Assembly (NCBI GenBank): GCA_033297075.1
Contig: MU858089.1
Span: 124,001 to 188,000 of the forward strand
From: Rhypophila decipiens
Lineage: Eukaryota > Ascomycota > Sordariomycetes > Sordariales > Naviculisporaceae
Direction: 5' to 3'
DNA: 64,000 nt
This document shows, piece after piece, positions 21,952 through 32,074 of the stretch (positions within the stretch are counted from its first letter, which is position 1; every line of letters starts with the position of its first letter). A program made the translations under genes and the position numbers. A model generated the notes under the pieces. The model was not told the DNA's origin. It did no database searches and worked only from the letters and a program-made list of their open reading frames with translations.

Positions 21952-22280
21952 TATAGTATAGGCGCCTAATATACAGGCACCACTACTCTTATATACAGGC
22001 ACTAGTCCAATTTGACTTTCCAGACTAGAGGTATTTATTCAAGCTAGTTAAAGCATTTATTCGAGCCAGTCAAGGCATTTATTCGAGCTAGTTAAAGCAT
22101 TTATTCAAGCCAGTGAAGGCATTTATTCGAACTAGTCAAGGTATTTACTATAGTCTAGTTAAGGCCTTATTCTAACCAGTTAAGGCATTTATTCTAACCA
22201 ATTAAGGCATTTATTCCAACAAGAGTAGTACTTATATATAAGAAGACTAGTGCCTGTATATGAGAGGCTATAGTATAGGC
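21952..22280. mobile_element. Inverted-repeat element carrying 22-bp minisatellite
   Basis: Non-coding element bounded by a 12-bp direct repeat, tatagtataggc, at 21952-21963 and 22269-22280, possibly the target-site duplication. Just inside are near-perfect inverted ends: gcctaatatacaggcac on the left, and gcctctcatatacaggcac when the right end is read on the minus strand. A second, perfect 17-bp inverted pair is atatacaggcactagtc at 21991-22007 with its complement at 22245-22261; actactctt at 21982-21990 is also inverted at 22221-22229. The interior is the tandem array at 22029-22222. No ORF is present. This looks like a non-autonomous DNA transposon; the superfamily is not clear. Confidence 0.65.
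22029..22222. repeat. Minisatellite, about nine 22-bp units
   Basis: Tandem array with consensus near aggcatttattcgagctagt plus two bases. Units differ by a few substitutions (gagcc/gagct/gaact, ttaa/tcaa), and the last three are the most diverged (ttctaacca). The same unit forms the five-unit array at 61365-61479. Confidence 0.9.
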
Positions 22281-22881
22281 CTTTTAACCTTTTCTTCCAA
22301 TGTGTATGTTTGTTAATCTTTACAAGTATATGAGATATATTATATGCGTATTATTTGATGTAAATTTGCGTTTAATCTTTCCGTCTAAAAGCAATACTTT
22401 GTCCTTCTCTACACATACGTCCTAGTGCTAGTATAGGTAATTGGGTACAGACGAACTGAACTTCCCCAACCCAAAGTGGCGCTTACATCCACGTCAATGT
22501 GTGAAATACACTGAACAACTTCCATTGATCAAACTAAAACGGCATCGGAGACTTGAATAACTGATATACACAAGGTCAATGACCCAAGCCACAAGAACAT
22601 GGCTGCTTCTCCGCATCTTGATATGAAAAGAGAAGCCCAAGCGAAACGCAACTCCTCAACTACCATGGATGCCTCCTGTCATCAACGTTCCGTCCACCTA
22701 GTTCATTATTCCCCAACTTCAGACCACTGCTCACTAACACGAATAAAAAGCCGAGTTGAAATTGATCACCGAGTGTGACGACCAGCAGTGAATAAATGAG
22801 ATATGAATATGAAAAGAAAGTGACGACTGGGAAGGTCTGCCCTTTTCAGGCCCTAAATCGACTGATCAAATCCCCATTGAT
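22281..22881. other. Intergenic, 3' of Cwh-like gene
   Basis: AT-rich 3' flank of the minus-strand gene at 22882-23513. No gene or repeat is recognised. Confidence 0.5.
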
Positions 22882-23513
22882 TTATTTTCCGCCAAACCAA
22901 GAGGAAATGTAGCTTTTCGACTTTGCGGCGCTGTCCTCAACCTTGCGGTCTATCTCGTCGATTTTGGCCAGTGTCTCGGCTTTGGCTGCCTTGGCTTTGG
23001 CCTCGATCTCGCTCTTGGCCTTGGAGGCGTCCCTGTTCACGGTTGCGACCTTGGAGAGGAGAGGCGTTAGTTCTCTGTTTTGGGGGCGGACTGTTGGGAC
23101 TGGCATGCCGCTGGGTCGAATAATATGGTCCATGCAAACCCCGCTTTCACCATTTACTGAAAATCACCAGCTCTCACAATGAGAAAAGCTGGGACTCCCG
23201 TGCAGGCAAGTTTGCATGTCCTATCCTCGACCCAGATGGCTAGGTAGTAAGGAGAAGGGAGGGATCTGGAGAGACTTACGGCATCATCAAACTTGCCTCC
23301 GGCCTCCTTGCCAATCTTGGCCGCCTTATGTTCGGCGTCGGTCTTGTGCTGAGGTGGGAGCTCGCCCTTGATCTTGGCGGATACACGGTGGGCGTCGGCC
23401 TCGAATTTCTTCTCGGCCGCTCTGGGGGAGCCTCCGGCGTTGTAGAGGTAGTATCCGACACCGCCGGCGGCAGAGACGCCGAGGAGGACAGGGATGCGGG
23501 ACTTGGCTGCCAT
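22882..23513 (-). CDS. Calcofluor-white-hypersensitivity-type small protein
   Basis: Two exons on the minus strand, 23513-23280 and 23049-22882, encode 133 aa. The N-terminus MAAKSRIPVLLGVSAAGGVG followed by YYLYNAGGSPRAAEKKFEAD contains a short hydrophobic Gly-rich segment (about 8-24), then an Ala/Lys/Glu-rich amphipathic region and the C-terminal SYISSWFGGK. This organisation matches the fungal family annotated as calcofluor white hypersensitive protein, small membrane-anchored proteins with a predicted mitochondrial location. The biochemical role is not established. The 230-nt intron has GTAAGT and a ctaac branch followed by CCAAG, and the phase fits exactly (DDA/VATVNRD). Confidence is good for the gene model and moderate for the family name. 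Confidence 0.8.
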
Positions 23514-23983
23514 TACGAATGTGTTTGCTTTGTTGTAGAGTGATTGAGTGGTGATCTGTTTGTATTCTCGTTGTCGTCGAGAAGTCGAGAGGAAGATCAG
23601 GTGAGGGTGTGATGATTGTTGTTGGGTGGGAAGTCGATGGTCAAAGAAATTGAGAGTGTCGAATGGGAGGAGGGTGCCTGGGAATTTATTGGGTTTTTGG
23701 GCGACTACACTTACTGGTCGCAAGCATGAGGTCAGGCTCTTGGTAGGTGTACCCCTCCTTCTGTCCTCCCTCGCCCATTCGTTTTCAGTTCCATGGTTGT
23801 TGGCTCTCAATCACATTGGATGAGACCGAAGCTCCCATTCAACGACTATGACGTAGGCGGGGGAATTGTGGTTTCGTGACTTTCGTCTAATGGAGCACCC
23901 TTGGGACACTAGCGCTGGCACCTTACCCGGACGAGCGAACCGGCCAAGCCATTCATTGTGTATCGTACTATTTACAAGGTATT
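23514..23983. other. Intergenic, Cwh-like gene promoter
   Basis: Upstream region of the minus-strand gene at 22882-23513. No further gene is recognised before the MITE at 23984. Confidence 0.5.
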
Positions 23984-24162
23984 TACCGTATCTACTGACT
24001 TTCTACAAAGTTTACCTAGAGCCAGGTAGGCCTAGCTCCCGCTGGAAATTGCAGACGAGGAACCGAGTAGGTCCATATTTCCCGTCCACTTGACCTCCTT
24101 CGGCCAGCGGCTAAGCCTACTTGGCTCTAGCTAAACTTTGTAGAAAGTCAGTAGATACGGTA
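23984..24162. mobile_element. 179-bp MITE with 53-bp inverted ends
   Basis: Long inverted repeats at 23984-24036 and 24110-24162 match at all but about four positions, around a 73-base centre. The outer ends read taccgtatctactgactttc and its complement. Each end terminates in TA, which fits a TA target duplication and hence a Tc1/mariner-like origin. There is no ORF inside. Because almost the whole element can fold on itself, it is a typical foldback MITE. Confidence 0.75.
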
Positions 24163-24203
24163 CCCATTATGGGATACCACTTAGATGGGAGACGAACAAT
24201 GTG

Positions 24204-24759
24204 TTCAAGGCCTAACACAAAGCAAATCAAATCAAATTGGGAGTCCGACTTGATTTAATTTGTATTGAACACAACGTATAACTTGATTAATTAACTATAA
24301 CTATAGTATTTCGGCACAACTAGTGTTATTATAGTAGAAGGAAAAGTCTATAATATATACTAGTCTAGATATAGAAGGTAGATTATAGCTAATTAACCCC
24401 TATTTTAGTAGCCTATTACCGTTTAATAATTTGAACTTTTTTAGGCTAATTTGACTTAATTTGTATTAAATTAGATCAATTTGCAAATATTTGAACTACT
24501 GAATCTGGTTAGTATGGCTTAGTAAACTGGGCAAGCCCCATAAATATATGCCTTTTTAGGGTAAAATTTGGGTCAAAATATGGGATTAACCTATGACTAT
24601 CGACGAATATAAGCCACTTTAAATCAGTTCAAATAAGTCAAATATTTAAGCTAGTCAATTTGAATTGATTTAAGCTATAAAAAAACGCCGATTTGGTTGG
24701 GTTTGATTTGGCTTGAATTGAATTGATTTGAATTTACTTGATTTGTGTTATCCCTTGAA
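24204..24759. mobile_element. 556-bp AT-rich inverted-repeat element
   Basis: The ends are ttcaaggcctaacacaaa at 24204-24221 and, inverted, ttcaagggataacacaaa at 24742-24759, matching at 16 of 18 positions. They are flanked by tgtg on both sides (24200-24203 and 24760-24763). The subterminal parts carry repeated caaatcaaatc/gatttg motifs. The body is very AT-rich, full of TA and nearly devoid of CG, with no ORF, as expected of a small transposon relic mutated by RIP. It lies only 41 bp from the preceding MITE. Confidence 0.55.
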
Positions 24760-25606
24760 TGTGTTTATTGATGGCTTTTATACTCTTAAATAGCTCGACG
24801 ATGTTGATTGCACTATTTTTCTCTCTGTATCTCATGGACATGTTTCGCTCAGGGAATGTAGAGCTTACCGCATTCAGGGCCATGGAGAATTGAAGCGGTA
24901 CATGTATGTATGTACTCCGGATTCATTTTTAACATCTGTAGCGCTTTGTACAAAAGGATCCAGGCATGGATTTAAACAAAGATGGTTCTATCCATAGTAT
25001 TCACATTGACCATCATTCATTGAATTTGATATCTTCCAACACGTACTGTAAATATCGATTTTACACTACATCCAACTTCGACAGGGGAGACTGTCCGTAA
25101 CATGGAGCCAAGTGGAGCTGGCTGGCTGCTGACCTGCTGCAAGTCCGGTTGGCTTAGCAAGCTAGCAATCTGCTGTGGGCCACACCGTCACTGCCTGGCC
25201 CAGATCATTACATCATGCCGCAGCTGACGGCTCCCTGCGATCAACACCAGACCTGCAAGACTCCATCGTCGTAACCCTGTTGACAATTTGACATCGTCAA
25301 CATCATTATCTTTTTGATCCATACCTACAGCTACCTTTTCAAAGCATCATAGAATTTTGGGAGTCTCCGGTTTCGAATTCCCGGCGGTCCTAATCAGGTA
25401 TCTAGTCAAGTCTCAGAGAGGACACGGGTTGTCAGCCTCTGCCGCCGGAGCTCGAACCAACAGCAGCAAGGCCGCAACGAACGAAGACAAACTGGCACAA
25501 TGTCCTGCCCAAAACTTTCTTGATTTTACAATTCAAATCGAATCTTCCAGGCAACTGCAGCTCCACAAGGTGTCCGCCATGCTGCTTGACCTTCCTCCGA
25601 ATTGCA
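24760..25606. other. Intergenic, upstream of dysferlin-domain gene
   Basis: Promoter region of the gene starting at 25607. The left part is AT-rich and the right part has normal composition. No gene is supported. Confidence 0.5.
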
Positions 25607-27126
25607 ATGCCCAGGATCAGACACCACCGGTCATCGCGTCGCGTGCCGCCTCCCAAAGACAGCGATTTTGATCACGAGATTTCCCTCGTAGACCATTCAC
25701 CTAGTAGCCCAGAGATTCAGCCAGAGGATGGCGACTCTCTTCGTCCTCCCTCACAGGGAACAAACTCGGTCGCAGGACCCTCGAGGCGCAACACTCCCTC
25801 GCCGAATGCCGAGGTGAACAGCGGTACGGATATGATGAGTGTCAGTCGAGATGTACACACAAATGACTCCACGGGCAGCGATGCCACTTCTGGTAAACCG
25901 AATCGGCCCTCTGTCCAACTTGAGCGTATGTTGTTCACCGTCCCGCGAATCGCCACGATTCTCATCGTCGACCCAAGTCTCTAACTAAACACTTTACAGC
26001 ACCCACACCCGATGTCCAAATCGACCAGCCAAAAGCAAACGAAAGCATGAAGGTCAAAGGCCGACCCCAAACCCCCGAAACAGCGATCGATATCCTCTAT
26101 GAAAACCAACGTGGCGGCTTTCTATGCGGCATGGCCCTCTTCTCTTCCAAAGCTCTCGGCAATCTGGACCCACCACCTTGGACCAACTCAGTCCACAAGA
26201 CTTCACCTACAGACATAACTAACGCCCAGGTGCCAGACCCCAGCTGGGAGTGGGTATGGCCCGAATGGCGAATCAATCACGAGGACGGCATGGACGAAGA
26301 AGGCTGGGAGTACTCGTTTATGTTCTCCAAGAAGTTCAGCTGGCATAAACCTGCGTGGTGGAACTCGTTTGTGCGCCGCCGGGCGTGGATCCGAAAGAGG
26401 GCCAAGAGAACGAATAAACACTTGTCGCATGAAGCTAGCAGCATGATGCTGAGTCCCGAGTACTTTTCCGTCAGGCGGTCGAGCGAGATAGACAGGACCT
26501 CCAGTCGCCGTGCTTCCGCTGGTCAGCAGCAACAGCGGGCCCCAAGCAGAGGAAGCATGAGCCACGGCCGACTCAGTATGAGCACAACGGCGGACGAAAT
26601 GATACAAGAAGATATTGACACTGTGGAAGCGCTCCTCGCCGCGCTGAGGCTGTCCAGAATTGACAGAGAAAAGATTGAGGCGGTGGGAAATTACTTGGCC
26701 AATTCATCCGAGGAGGAACTGGAAGGTCTACAAGATGCCATGCATGAGATTATAGCTATATTCGTTTTCCAAGCCTCGAGGAGAGTCTTGTTGACCAAAC
26801 TGACCGAGGTGTATGACAAAACCGTCGAAAGACTGGAGAAATTGGAGGAGGCGAAAAAGGGAGACGATCAGATAAAACCGACCGAGGACGGCGACGTGGG
26901 AATAGAGGCCGAATTAGCCAAGCTACACAGGAGGGGTGACAATCTCTCCAAAGCAATCAAGCACGCCGATGAAGAGGTGCGTAGGCTGGAGTACTGGAGT
27001 GATGTAAAGGGAATGGCCGAGAAGGGGGAGTCGAAGGGGGCCGTGGACCAAAGCCAGGGCTGGGATCCTAGTTGGCAGGGAATTGATAAATCAGGTCCGT
27101 CAGAGCCTCCACCACCGAAGGAGTGA
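25607..27126 (+). CDS. Dysferlin-domain peroxin/Mug65-like protein
   Basis: Exons 25607-25925 and 26000-27126 give 481 aa; the 74-nt intron has GTATGT...TTACAG with a ctaac branch. The N-terminal ~120 residues are Ser/Pro-rich and look disordered. Residues about 130-245 form a dysferlin-type (DysF/peroxin) domain: PETAIDILYENQRGGFLCGM, then PPPWTN, PDPSWEWVWPEWRINHEDGM, GWEYSFMFSKKFSWHKPAWW and NSFVRRRAWIRKR, with the spaced Trp/Arg motifs of that fold. This domain is known from fungal peroxisomal membrane regulators and Mug65/Spo73-type proteins. The C-terminal half has a helical segment (about 310-430) likely to form coiled coil (VDTVEALLAALRLSRIDREK, then EVYDKTVERLEKLEE). No membrane segment is evident, arguing for the Mug65-like rather than the Pex28-32-like branch. 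Confidence 0.8.
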
Positions 27127-27829
27127 GAATCAACAATCATGGCGTCTCGGAAGGAACGGGTCGGAAAGCGCAGAGTCCCTGGTTTTTTCTTTCTGTTGTT
27201 GCGTACTCTTATGACCTTACGGATTGTCACACTGCTAGTTTGACGGGATTGGATGATTGTGTGAGCAGGTCGCGGAATCCGGGTTATGACAGAATAAATA
27301 TAAATATACCCCTTTGACCCCTATCATTTTGTATCCATGCCATGTAATCGTGCCGGTTTACTGCCCATCTGCATATGCGTAGTCAACTGGGTCAAGATTC
27401 GAGAATGGGATGTAAAATGAACAAAATAGGCTTACGGGGTATGTCAGATAATAGTTTTTGTAATGTCTAACCGGTACCGGTAGGTATGTCAACATTGAAA
27501 GTCCACGACCCATTGCCTGCTTATTCAGCTGGCCTGTGCCAAGCAATTGAGAGTTTGTTACCGACGCTTATCGATACGGAGCTGGCCCATCTGGGTGGGT
27601 TTTTTTCCCCCAATCTGGATTCGCGACAGAAAAGCCTCCCAGTTCGGCGACTGCAGCAAAAGGACGACGATATGGACACGGGCATGGACGAATATGTGCC
27701 AGGAATTCGACAATCCGCACCAGCATAGTCACTCATACGACCTGCGCGCCCCAGCTCCATCGCAAGACACAACATTCGCACGCTACCTCTGCAGCTGGGC
27801 AAAGCAAGGAAATGCGCCCGATATAGCCA
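27127..27829. other. Intergenic, upstream of PPR-type gene
   Basis: Holds the 3' flank of the dysferlin-domain gene and the promoter of the next. The small ORF at 27486-27728 is not recognisable as an exon. Confidence 0.5.
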
Positions 27830-30274
27830 ATGTCCCTGGGAGTCAGACATCTATGGAGATTCAGGCGGCACGCGTCTCTTGCTCCCCGAGTCTCTTTGTT
27901 GATTCCCAGGGAGCTTCCATACCCAGTCCGCTCCTTTTGGATAGCCCCAGCTTCCACTGCACCCGACTATTCTCCGGCAATCTCACCAAGAAAAGGACCC
28001 ACGGGCCTCTGCGACGAACAGCATAGCAATGGCGAGACATCTGAGCAGTCATCTGGTCCTCTCGGGATCGCGGTCAACATGGCGACTGAAACTGCCGCGG
28101 AAGCCTCAGCGGTCTCCTCGCACCCGTTCTTCGAGCGATTGTCGAAATTGCCCATTTGCACCGAAGAGATACACGCGCCGGTGGTGGTCAAACGACCGAC
28201 CAACTATACGCATCACCGAGAGATAAACCGCGATCTTCATCGATCAAGGAAAACCCTAATTCAACATGAACTCCACAGCAAGCGAGCAGAGGAAATGAAA
28301 CTCAGCGAATCCGGAGATTGGCGAAGCATTCTTGGAAAGCTGAAGGAGATCACCCCAATGTACACGCCCGTTGCTGGAAGCTTTCAGGTTTTGGTGCCCG
28401 AAGAGTCGGTACATCTGCTTACCGAAGACCGGACAAATAATATATGGGCCATCAAGTCGAGAACAGGCTGTGCGTTACAGCTTCACAGGAAGAATCCACA
28501 TGATCCTCAGGACAGCACATATATCCTTGTAACCGGGGAGAAGTCTGGAATCCACCGGGCCATTCGGGACTTTCTGGACCTTTGCCAACATATCAAAGTC
28601 ACACATCTAACCCAGAGTGCTGCCGCAAGTTTGAGAAGAGAGGTGTCGCCTGTCTTGTCGCCGTCCGGTTTTACCAGGCCGAAAAAGTATTATCTCTCCA
28701 AAGGCCTCGATGACATAGCGAAACCAGAGCAGTGGACAATGGCTACGTTTGAGCACTATATCATAACCTTGATCGAATCTCGACTTCCGGCTGGTCTTCA
28801 TTATGAGTTAGGGTACTCATCGCATGCCAGACGGGTGGTCTGGGCGCTGCTCGACGTATTTCACGACCCGGCTGCCGAATCAGCCATGAGCCTTGTATCC
28901 TTCAAGCTAGCCTTGCGATATATATCCTCATGGGGCGATGGCTTTTGGGCTTATGCAAGAGTCCTCGTCGGGGTCATGATCTCGCGGGGGTTCGAGTTAG
29001 ATTCCGAAATCTATGACCATCTTGCACGCATGGCCGTAAAGGTCAACAAAATGGGGCACTTTCAATATCTCGTCAACCAAATGGCCAAGAACGAGCACCG
29101 CCCCTCTCTCCAAACATGGATACACTTTTTACGCTTAGTAAAGGACGAGAGAATAAGGCGACATATAGTGCAGGCCATGGATTCGAAAGGTCTCCTCAAC
29201 CACCCCTATGCTATGCGCGAACTGGCAACCGAGCTTGTCGAACACGACGTCAAGCGCGCCCTTCAAGATGGGCTTGGGATCGGGCGATTTGTCGCCAGCC
29301 AGAACGATCTTTATGGGCCGCAGTGGCTTCATTGGCGGACTTCCAACAGAGTACTGGGCGTGCTTGGTGGTTACGGGAGATTTGACCTCATCGACGAATT
29401 CCTGACTCACATATTTAATTGCCCAAATGCTCGGCCGGAGAATGAAGTCGCTCTCAATATCATTCTGACACACTGCAAAAACCAGCGGAAAATTGATGCC
29501 GCGGTTGGCTTTGTGAAACGCTTTGAACAGGAGCTGGAACTTGGACCACCGGGCATCTTAGACCAAGGACAACCCGTCCCCAAGCGGACAGGAGAGGCCA
29601 AGGCCCAAAAAATGGACTACATCACATACCACTTGCTCACCGAGATAGCTTACTGGCTCAAGAAACCACATACGTTCAGCGTCCTATGTCGTCACAGCTA
29701 CCTCCAGAATCACACTTCACGACGAATGACTCTCCGCCTCTTTGAGCTGACGACGATTAAAGGGTCCCCCCGGCGGCGGCTTCGCTCGTTCTTGGGTCGA
29801 CTGAAAATTGCCGGGACGCTTCCCAAGCCCAAACTAGGCGTGCAGGACGAATATCAAGGCCCAGTGAGATTCAAGAGCGACCAGCTGTTGGTGCTCGCGA
29901 TGCAGAATCTTTTGCTGTGTGACTACAAGGAGGCACATGGAATTGGCCAGGATAAGCTGCTCACAGACGAGGAAGTCCAGCAGGCTGTCCGGCCGTGGTA
30001 TCGTCACAAGTTTGGTGACGAGAAAGAGGGGATCGACAAGCTGGGGAATATACTCGACCGAGCGCTGCAGGAGGACCGCAAAGACAGGGCCGAGTCGCAT
30101 TTGGGCAAGGAGATCATCCTTCGGCCTGTACCGTTGACGAAGCCAGTTCCGTTGAAGGAGCCTCTCAAACATACGAGGTTTCTCGCCCAGTTTCTCGCCC
30201 AGTCCGACGGTCACATGGGGCACAGTGGCTCACAAGGAGAAAAGGGGGAGTCCAGTCTTCATTCTGGGTCTTGA
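27830..30274 (+). CDS. Mitochondrial KH-like/PPR-type RNA-binding protein
   Basis: Single-exon ORF of 814 aa. The N-terminus MSLGVRHLWRFRRHASLAPR is Arg-rich and free of acids, a typical mitochondrial targeting presequence. Residues about 195-265 have a KH-like pattern (EESVHLLTEDRTNNIWAIKS, then TGCALQLHRKN and YILVTGEKSGIHRAIRDFLD). Downstream, from about 340 to 640, helical pairs such as EIYDHLARMAVKVNKMGHFQ and EVALNIILTHCKNQRKIDAA resemble degenerate pentatricopeptide repeats. The architecture matches fungal mitochondrial RNA maturation or translation factors; the target transcript cannot be inferred. Other Met codons lie within the first 100 residues (e.g. MATET near residue 84), but only the upstream start keeps the presequence. 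Confidence 0.6.
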   Translation: MSLGVRHLWRFRRHASLAPRVSLLIPRELPYPVRSFWIAPASTAPDYSPAISPRKGPTGLCDEQHSNGETSEQSSGPLGIAVNMATETAAEASAVSSHPFFERLSKLPICTEEIHAPVVVKRPTNYTHHREINRDLHRSRKTLIQHELHSKRAEEMKLSESGDWRSILGKLKEITPMYTPVAGSFQVLVPEESVHLLTEDRTNNIWAIKSRTGCALQLHRKNPHDPQDSTYILVTGEKSGIHRAIRDFLDLCQHIKVTHLTQSAAASLRREVSPVLSPSGFTRPKKYYLSKGLDDIAKPEQWTMATFEHYIITLIESRLPAGLHYELGYSSHARRVVWALLDVFHDPAAESAMSLVSFKLALRYISSWGDGFWAYARVLVGVMISRGFELDSEIYDHLARMAVKVNKMGHFQYLVNQMAKNEHRPSLQTWIHFLRLVKDERIRRHIVQAMDSKGLLNHPYAMRELATELVEHDVKRALQDGLGIGRFVASQNDLYGPQWLHWRTSNRVLGVLGGYGRFDLIDEFLTHIFNCPNARPENEVALNIILTHCKNQRKIDAAVGFVKRFEQELELGPPGILDQGQPVPKRTGEAKAQKMDYITYHLLTEIAYWLKKPHTFSVLCRHSYLQNHTSRRMTLRLFELTTIKGSPRRRLRSFLGRLKIAGTLPKPKLGVQDEYQGPVRFKSDQLLVLAMQNLLLCDYKEAHGIGQDKLLTDEEVQQAVRPWYRHKFGDEKEGIDKLGNILDRALQEDRKDRAESHLGKEIILRPVPLTKPVPLKEPLKHTRFLAQFLAQSDGHMGHSGSQGEKGESSLHSGS

Positions 30275-31230
30275 AAATAGCAGGTTTTCATCTCAACTGG
30301 GGACATGAGATGGCGTAATGAATGGGAGAGATGGTCGGGCGGCATGTAACATATCAAAAATGTATGAACCCGCAACACCAACTAAATCATGTATATATAA
30401 TTGAGCGGCGAGCCAAAGGGTAGATTGGACTCATTGCTCATGAACATTTGTATTTTTATTCATATCATCACTAGACATAAATACTTTTCTCGGCACCTGG
30501 GCTGGGGTTTTACACATCTTCCCACGACTTCAATGTGAAGACCATCACCATAAACGGACAGCCAAACAATCGGGTGTTATCTTATTCTATCATCCGATAC
30601 TTGGCACCGAACCAAAATGGGATGGATTATCGTCAGTCCATCACGGGCTGATTAGTACCGAGTCCCGATTCCGATCCCTTCCCCCGCATCAATGCAGGAG
30701 CGGGTCCCGGTCCCGGCACCGCAGGTGGGGACGGAGAGAAAGCCGGCAGCTGTTGTTGAAGAATGAAGACGTAATGGGTGCCTTGAAAATCATTTTTCTC
30801 TTCTGTTCCCCAGTCCTTTTCCATATGTCTCTTTTGACAAGAAGTGTTGTCCCACGCTGTTTGAATTATAGATACCGCGGAGGGTTCAAGAACAAGGTAC
30901 GTACGTCATTATCACCTGTCGGAGTATACTCTGCCCATTCTCGGTCTCCGGACTTGTGATTGTTGCTACGGAGTTCCCGGAGCTGAAATCTCACCTCGGC
31001 CTCCATCTTCATATCAGTTAAGGCAGGTTGATATGAAGTGAAGCATCTGGGACCCCCTCCACGGTCTACCCTGACAGTTCCGTCCCTTGACAATATCTTG
31101 ATACGTTTACACTCATCACTGCTTGCACCTGTCAAAGCTATAGAACACACCAGCTAACCAAACCTGCCAGATCACGTCAACCTCTCACCAACTCCAAGCC
31201 AAACACCTAACCACAAGCCCCCTCATCAAA
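30275..31230. other. Intergenic, PPR gene to CMD-like gene
   Basis: Contains 3' and promoter sequence and a short imperfect GGTCCCGGTCCCGG-type run near 30705. No gene is recognised on either strand. Confidence 0.5.
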
Positions 31231-32074
31231 ATGCGTCTCCCCTACACCCCCAACCCACCAACCCCCTCCTCTCCCTCGGAGGCAGAAATCGTCTCCCGGA
31301 TCGAAGCCCGCCGCCACCCACGCCCTCTCCAACCCCTCGACCTGACCCTGCTGCACTCTCCCCCCGTAGCAGACGGCTGGAACTCCTTCCTCGGCGCGAT
31401 CCGCACGCAAACCAGCATCCCGGCTGATCTCCGAGAAATCGCCATCTCCCGCGTGGCGGTCGTCAATCGAGCCTGGTACGAGTGGATGCACCATGCTCCG
31501 CTGGCCGAAGCCGGCGGTGTATCCAAGGAAGGAATGGAATTCGTCAAGACGCATGATGGGCCTCTTAGCGCGGACGAGGCTGTTCCTCAGGGGTTGAACG
31601 AGAAGCAGTGGGTTGTGCTTTGTTATACGGATGAGATGACTAGGAATGTCCAGGTCAAGGAGGGGACTTTTGAGAAGCTTAGAGGGTTGTTTTCGGAGAG
31701 GGAGGTTGTGGAGATTACGGCTACTGTGAGTTTTGTCAACCTTGCCTTGCCTTGCCTTGCCTTCATTTTCTTTTTTAATATTTTGGCGGTGGAAATGGAG
31801 ATTCGGGAGGGAGTCTCAGGGGCTGAAAAAGCTTCTCTGTCGGAAGAGAAAGATGTCCATGAGACAAAAGCAAAGGGCAATGGCGACAGAAATACTAACG
31901 TCCCAACTTAGATTGCATGCTATAACTGCGTCAGCAGATTCCTGGTTGCCTTGGATGGTAAGTCCCGCTCACAAGCTCTCAAACTCCCGTCTTTGTCAGT
32001 TATTGAGTTATGAGTTGCTGACCACCTGAATAGTTGGCGAGAGGAACGCAGTTGGTCCCGATGGAGCCCACTGA
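31231..32074 (+). CDS. Carboxymuconolactone decarboxylase/AhpD-like protein
   Basis: Three exons, 31231-31725, 31912-31957 and 32034-32074, give 193 aa. The fold pattern is that of the CMD/AhpD family: LREIAISRVAVVNRAWYEWM at about 70-90, a QWVVLCYTDEMTRNVQVKEG segment at about 130-150, and then EITAT/IACYNCVSRFLVALDV containing a CxxC pair encoded in the small second exon. AhpD-type enzymes use such a pair for peroxidase-linked disulfide reduction, usually with a nearby His; here the residues between the Cys are Tyr-Asn, so activity is uncertain. Intron 1 (186 nt) carries a short run of the pentamer ccttg, and its reading frame stays open, which makes an unspliced ORF look longer than the real protein. 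Intron 2 is 76 nt. The substrate is unknown. Confidence 0.75.

Noticed and set aside
22029..22222. CRISPR-like regular repeats
   Set aside because: The units are contiguous with no spacers, in a eukaryotic context; this is a minisatellite.
31726..31911. Extension of the CMD-like ORF through the ccttg run
   Set aside because: It is intron 1: GTGAGT donor, TTAG acceptor, and the next exon restores the CxxC-containing family motif.
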